A stretch of DNA of 64,000 nucleotides from Isoptericola halalbus (lineage in GTDB: Bacteria; Actinomycetota; Actinomycetes; Actinomycetales; Cellulomonadaceae), in the NCBI GenBank assembly GCA_009663185.1, contig VJZX01000001.1, positions 186,001 to 250,000 of the forward strand. Direction: 5' to 3'. The notes under the pieces were generated by a model. The model did not search any database and was not told the origin of the DNA. It saw nothing but the letters and a program-made list of their open reading frames with translations. The number at the start of each line of letters is the position of its first letter. The stretch's first letter is position 1. The position numbers and the translations under genes were made by a program. Shown piece by piece: positions 61,388 to 64,000 of this stretch.

Positions 61388-62722
61388 TCACTGGCTCTCC
61401 TGTTCCCGCAGCACCACGCGCACGTCACGCTCCTCGTCGCCGGAGCGCACGCGCAGCGTCACGGCGTCGCCCGGCTGGCGCGCGCGGATCGCGACGATGA
61501 GCTCGTCGCTCATCGACACGGGCCGGCCGTCGATCGACAGGATGACGTCGCCCGGCCTGACGCCGGCCTCGTCAGCGGGACCACCCGGCGTCACGGCCGC
61601 CTGCCCCTGCTGCGCCTCGGTCGCGACCTGCACACCCTCGCCGCGGTAGGTCGAGTCGAGCAGCACGCCGATGACGGGGTACGTGGCGCGGCCGGTCTCG
61701 ATGAGCTGCTCGGCCGTGTGGCGTGCCTGGTTGGCCGGGATCGCGAACCCGAGACCGATGCTCCCGGTCGCCGACATGCTTCCGGGCGGCTGGGCGATCG
61801 CCGAGTTGATCCCTACGACCTCGCCCGCGGCGTCCACGAGCGGACCTCCGGAGTTGCCCGGGTTTATCGCGGCGTCGGTCTGGATCGCGTCGATGAACGC
61901 GGTCTGGGCCGCCTCCCCCGCCTGGACCGGTCGGTGCAGCGCGCTGACGATGCCCGCCGTCACGGTCGCCTCGAGCCCGAGCGGGGCACCGACCGCGAGG
62001 ACGGCGTCACCGACGACGACCTCGTCGGAGTCGCCGAGCACGAGCGGGGTGAGGTCCCGCGCCTCGATGCGGACCACCGCGAGGTCGTAGTCGGCTGTGG
62101 CACCCACGAGCTCGGCGGCGTGCTCGCTGCCGTCGGCGAACGCGACGGTGATGTCGCCGCGCGTCGCCGCCCCGGCCACCACGTGGTTGTTGGTCAGGAT
62201 GTACCCGTCGGCGCGCAGCACGAAGCCGGACCCCGTCGAGATGCCGTCCTCGCGCTGCACCTCGAGCGACACGACGCTCGGCAGCACCGTCGCCGCGATC
62301 TCGGCGACCGAGCCCTCAGGGCGCGACGCCGTGGCCGGCTCGCGGTCCTCGGGCGTGCTGGAGACGGGCAGCGCGGCGTCCGCCGGCCGGTCAGGGCCGA
62401 CGCGGTCCAGGACCGCGTCCCCTACGGCACCGCCGACGAACCCCGCGACGAGCGCAGCCACGACGATGACAACGCCCGGTCCCCGTCGACGTCCCGCGGC
62501 CGTGCGCCCGGGCACCGGGCCAGGCGTCGCATCGGGCTGCGGGGCAGGCGTGGCCACGACCGGGACCGTGACCGGCCGCGGTTGCGGTGGCTGCGGAGCA
62601 TGCGTCGCGACGTCCGGTACCGCGGCAGGCTGCGGCCGCTGCGGTGCGGGACGGTGGGGTGTCGCGGGCTCCGGCCGGGCGAAGAGGTCGTCGGGCTGTG
62701 TGGGCTCCGGGCGGTCCGTCAT
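61388..62722 (-). CDS. htrA: HtrA/DegP-like serine protease (S1C)
   Basis: A 444-residue membrane-anchored protease. A Pro-rich cytosolic region of about 80 residues precedes a helix at about 82-104. The protease domain shows 'ILTNNHVV' (His), 'YDLAVVRIE' (Asp) and 'AINPGNSGGPL' (Ser). A C-terminal PDZ domain ends the chain ('GGPADEAGVRPGDVILSIDG'). It degrades or senses misfolded exported proteins. The ATG at 62722 overlaps the anti-sigma gene stop, linking it to the envelope-stress operon controlled by the ECF sigma factor. Confidence 0.95.
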   Translation of the reverse strand: MTDRPEPTQPDDLFARPEPATPHRPAPQRPQPAAVPDVATHAPQPPQPRPVTVPVVATPAPQPDATPGPVPGRTAAGRRRGPGVVIVVAALVAGFVGGAVGDAVLDRVGPDRPADAALPVSSTPEDREPATASRPEGSVAEIAATVLPSVVSLEVQREDGISTGSGFVLRADGYILTNNHVVAGAATRGDITVAFADGSEHAAELVGATADYDLAVVRIEARDLTPLVLGDSDEVVVGDAVLAVGAPLGLEATVTAGIVSALHRPVQAGEAAQTAFIDAIQTDAAINPGNSGGPLVDAAGEVVGINSAIAQPPGSMSATGSIGLGFAIPANQARHTAEQLIETGRATYPVIGVLLDSTYRGEGVQVATEAQQGQAAVTPGGPADEAGVRPGDVILSIDGRPVSMSDELIVAIRARQPGDAVTLRVRSGDEERDVRVVLREQESQ

Positions 62723-63636
62723 GGTCTCCAGATGGCTCCTGTCACCGTGGTCCAGCCGCGGGAGATCTGCGGCAGGACCCCGGCATCGTAACCAGGCCCA
62801 GGGAAGGCCGCCACGACGTCGGCGAGCACGTCCTGGGGCACGTCGCCGACCACCTCGACCGCCACGTCGCCCGACTGCCACGCGACGTGCCACGGGTCGC
62901 GCGAGAGCACCTCGACGTCGTCGCTCTCCGGCGCGTCGGCCGCGAGGCGGCCGATCTGCTCGCGGACGACGACGATCCCCTCCGGGCCCTCGAGGTCGAT
63001 CTCGACCGCCTCGAACTCGTCACCGACGACACGCAGCGCGGTGATCTCGAACCCCTCCGGCAGGCTCTCCGGCACGACCCACCCGTGGCCGGCGAGCCAG
63101 GCCTCGGCCGAGCCGGGTCCCGTGCCCGCGGGCGCCTCTGCGGCGAGCACCGCCGCCGCGCCGTCGTCGCCCGCGTGCGACAGCAGCGCGAGCGCGGCGG
63201 AGCGCGAGGGGTCGGGGGTGACCACGGGGGACTGCCCGAGGGCGAAGAGTGCCAGGCCGAGCACGCCCGCCCCGCCCGCGCCCGCGGCGACGAGCCGTTG
63301 GGTCCGGCGCCGGCGCCGCCGCTCGTCGAGGTTGCCCGTGAGCGTAGGACGCCACTCCTGGGGGACCTCCCAGCCTGCGACGCGCACCGGGCGTCGCAAC
63401 GGGTCGTCGTCGGCGGGAGGGATGGTCGCGGACAGGGCCAGCAGCCGGTCGGCGAGGTCGGGCGCCGGCGCGATGTCCCGGGCACCGAGGAGAGCCGCCC
63501 GGGCAGTTCGCGCCGCGTCGAGCTCACGCGCACAGCGGTGGCAGACCGCGACGTGGGCCAGCGCCGCCTCGGTCGCGGCGGGGTCGAGCTGGCCGTCCGC
63601 GAGCGGGCTGATCCACGACCCGAGGTGCGCGCTCAC
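62719..63636 (-). CDS. rseA: Zinc-finger anti-sigma factor (RseA-like)
   Basis: A 305-residue single-pass membrane protein. The N-terminal zinc-associated anti-sigma domain has '[15 protein letters not shown]' and '[15 protein letters not shown]', giving the H-x3-C-x2-C site. A helix at about residues 133-152 crosses the membrane, and the C-terminal 150 residues would be extracellular. It should hold the adjacent ECF sigma factor inactive until envelope or redox stress. The GTG at 63636 overlaps the sigma stop (GTGA), giving balanced co-expression, and its 3' end overlaps htrA. Confidence 0.92.
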   Translation of the reverse strand: MSAHLGSWISPLADGQLDPAATEAALAHVAVCHRCARELDAARTARAALLGARDIAPAPDLADRLLALSATIPPADDDPLRRPVRVAGWEVPQEWRPTLTGNLDERRRRRRTQRLVAAGAGGAGVLGLALFALGQSPVVTPDPSRSAALALLSHAGDDGAAAVLAAEAPAGTGPGSAEAWLAGHGWVVPESLPEGFEITALRVVGDEFEAVEIDLEGPEGIVVVREQIGRLAADAPESDDVEVLSRDPWHVAWQSGDVAVEVVGDVPQDVLADVVAAFPGPGYDAGVLPQISRGWTTVTGAIWRP

Positions 63637-64000
63637 GGTGCGACCTCCGGGCGCCGGTGCGCGAGCGCCTCGCGGAGCTGGGCACGCGCACGGTGGATGC
63701 GCGAGCGGACGGTCCCGAGCTTGACGCCCAGCGTCACGGCGATCTCCTCGTAGCTCAGGCCCTCGATGTCGCACAGGACGACGGCGGCCCGGTACTCGGG
63801 GCGCAGGGCGTCGAGCGCTCGTTGCACGTCGTTGTCGAGGTTGGCGTGCTCGAACCCGCGCTCGGGACGGCCGTGGTCGTCCGGGGAGGCGACGCGGGCC
63901 GCGTCCTCGCCCATCGCCTCCATCCGGATGCGCGTACGGCGCCGCGCCTGGTCGAGGAAGAGGTTGGTGGTGATGCGGTGCAGCCAGCCCTCGAAGGTGC
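63633..64000 (-). CDS. sigE: ECF RNA polymerase sigma factor SigE (5' end beyond the window)
   Basis: The C-terminal 121 or so residues of an ECF sigma factor; the start lies past the right edge. The visible region 2 tail is '[21 protein letters not shown]' (read in part), with the conserved W and R residues. Region 4 is '[23 protein letters not shown]' (read in part) and '[23 protein letters not shown]' (read in part), a typical helix-turn-helix for the -35 element. It is the first gene of sigE-rseA-htrA-tatB. An internal ATG at 63923 is not the start, because region 2 continues upstream in frame. Confidence 0.93.
   Translation of the reverse strand, partial: TFEGWLHRITTNLFLDQARRRTRIRMEAMGEDAARVASPDDHGRPERGFEHANLDNDVQRALDALRPEYRAAVVLCDIEGLSYEEIAVTLGVKLGTVRSRIHRARAQLREALAHRRPEVAP

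Overview
The window is high-GC, gene-dense DNA with strong GC3 bias, many GTG starts, four-base ATGA/GTGA gene overlaps and frequent leaderless-type promoters. The gene set (LCP protein, acyl-CoA carboxylase with an epsilon subunit, trimeric purine nucleoside phosphorylase, sigE/anti-sigma/htrA/tatB module) points to an actinobacterium. A Cellulomonas- or Promicromonospora-like member of Micrococcales is my best guess, but the genus cannot be fixed from sequence alone. Much of 25.6-64 kb follows gene orders I know from Mycobacterium tuberculosis: birA/accD/accE/maf/accA3, lpdA/punA/pmmB, add/deoA/cdd, sdhCDAB, and separately sigE/rseA/htrA/tatB.

Layout. 0-5 kb: a Tad/Flp pilus locus read leftward (tadA, tadB, tadC, Flp-like pilin, two TadE-like pseudopilins, a TadG-like protein) followed by an ankyrin-repeat protein. 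5-11 kb: an ABM-like protein, a TPR-LuxR regulator, a class I aminotransferase, a divergent lysE/lysG exporter-regulator pair and an orphan hypothetical. 11-16 kb: a five-gene amino-acid cluster (sodium symporter, a 55-residue MetS-like subunit, ornithine-cyclodeaminase-family enzyme, FAD amino-acid oxidase, GntR regulator) headed by a perfect 13-bp inverted repeat. 16-21 kb: an LCP ligase, a secreted phytase-esterase/GDPD fusion and a Bcr-type efflux pump. 21-23.8 kb: an island of poorly conserved membrane and lipoprotein genes. 23.8-26.5 kb: HMCES/YedK, a class III cyclase and birA.

26.6-35.4 kb carries the acyl-CoA carboxylase system: beta subunit, epsilon subunit, and the biotinylated alpha subunit 4.5 kb further on. 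A near-identical 18-base element precedes both the beta and alpha genes. Maf, a DUF885 peptidase, an AEC transporter and a Nudix hydrolase sit between or beside them. 36-54.4 kb is nucleoside and sugar-phosphate metabolism: lpdA-like quinone reductase, punA, a phosphohexomutase, add, deoC, deoA, cdd and a BMP-type nucleoside ABC importer (binding protein, double ATPase, two permeases), then an M20 amidohydrolase and a mannose-1-phosphate guanylyltransferase. Imported nucleosides would be deaminated (Add, Cdd), phosphorolysed (PunA, DeoA), and the pentose phosphate isomerised and split by DeoC.

54.5-58.1 kb is the complete sdhCDAB operon. It ends in a strong hairpin embedded in 20-nt repeats that also occur downstream of deoC. 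58.2-64 kb runs leftward: BrkB/YihY membrane protein, 2H phosphoesterase, trpS, tatB, htrA, anti-sigma factor, and an ECF sigma factor cut by the window edge.

The most noteworthy features beyond standard annotation are: the symporter/MetS/OCD/oxidase/GntR cluster with its palindrome, possibly a D-to-L imino-acid inversion module; the two 20-nt repeat arrays; the shared acc upstream element; a hairpin-bearing in-frame insertion in maf; and a TANNNT hexamer 5-8 nt before the start codon of about sixteen genes. No rRNA, tRNA, CRISPR array, transposase or phage gene was recognised.
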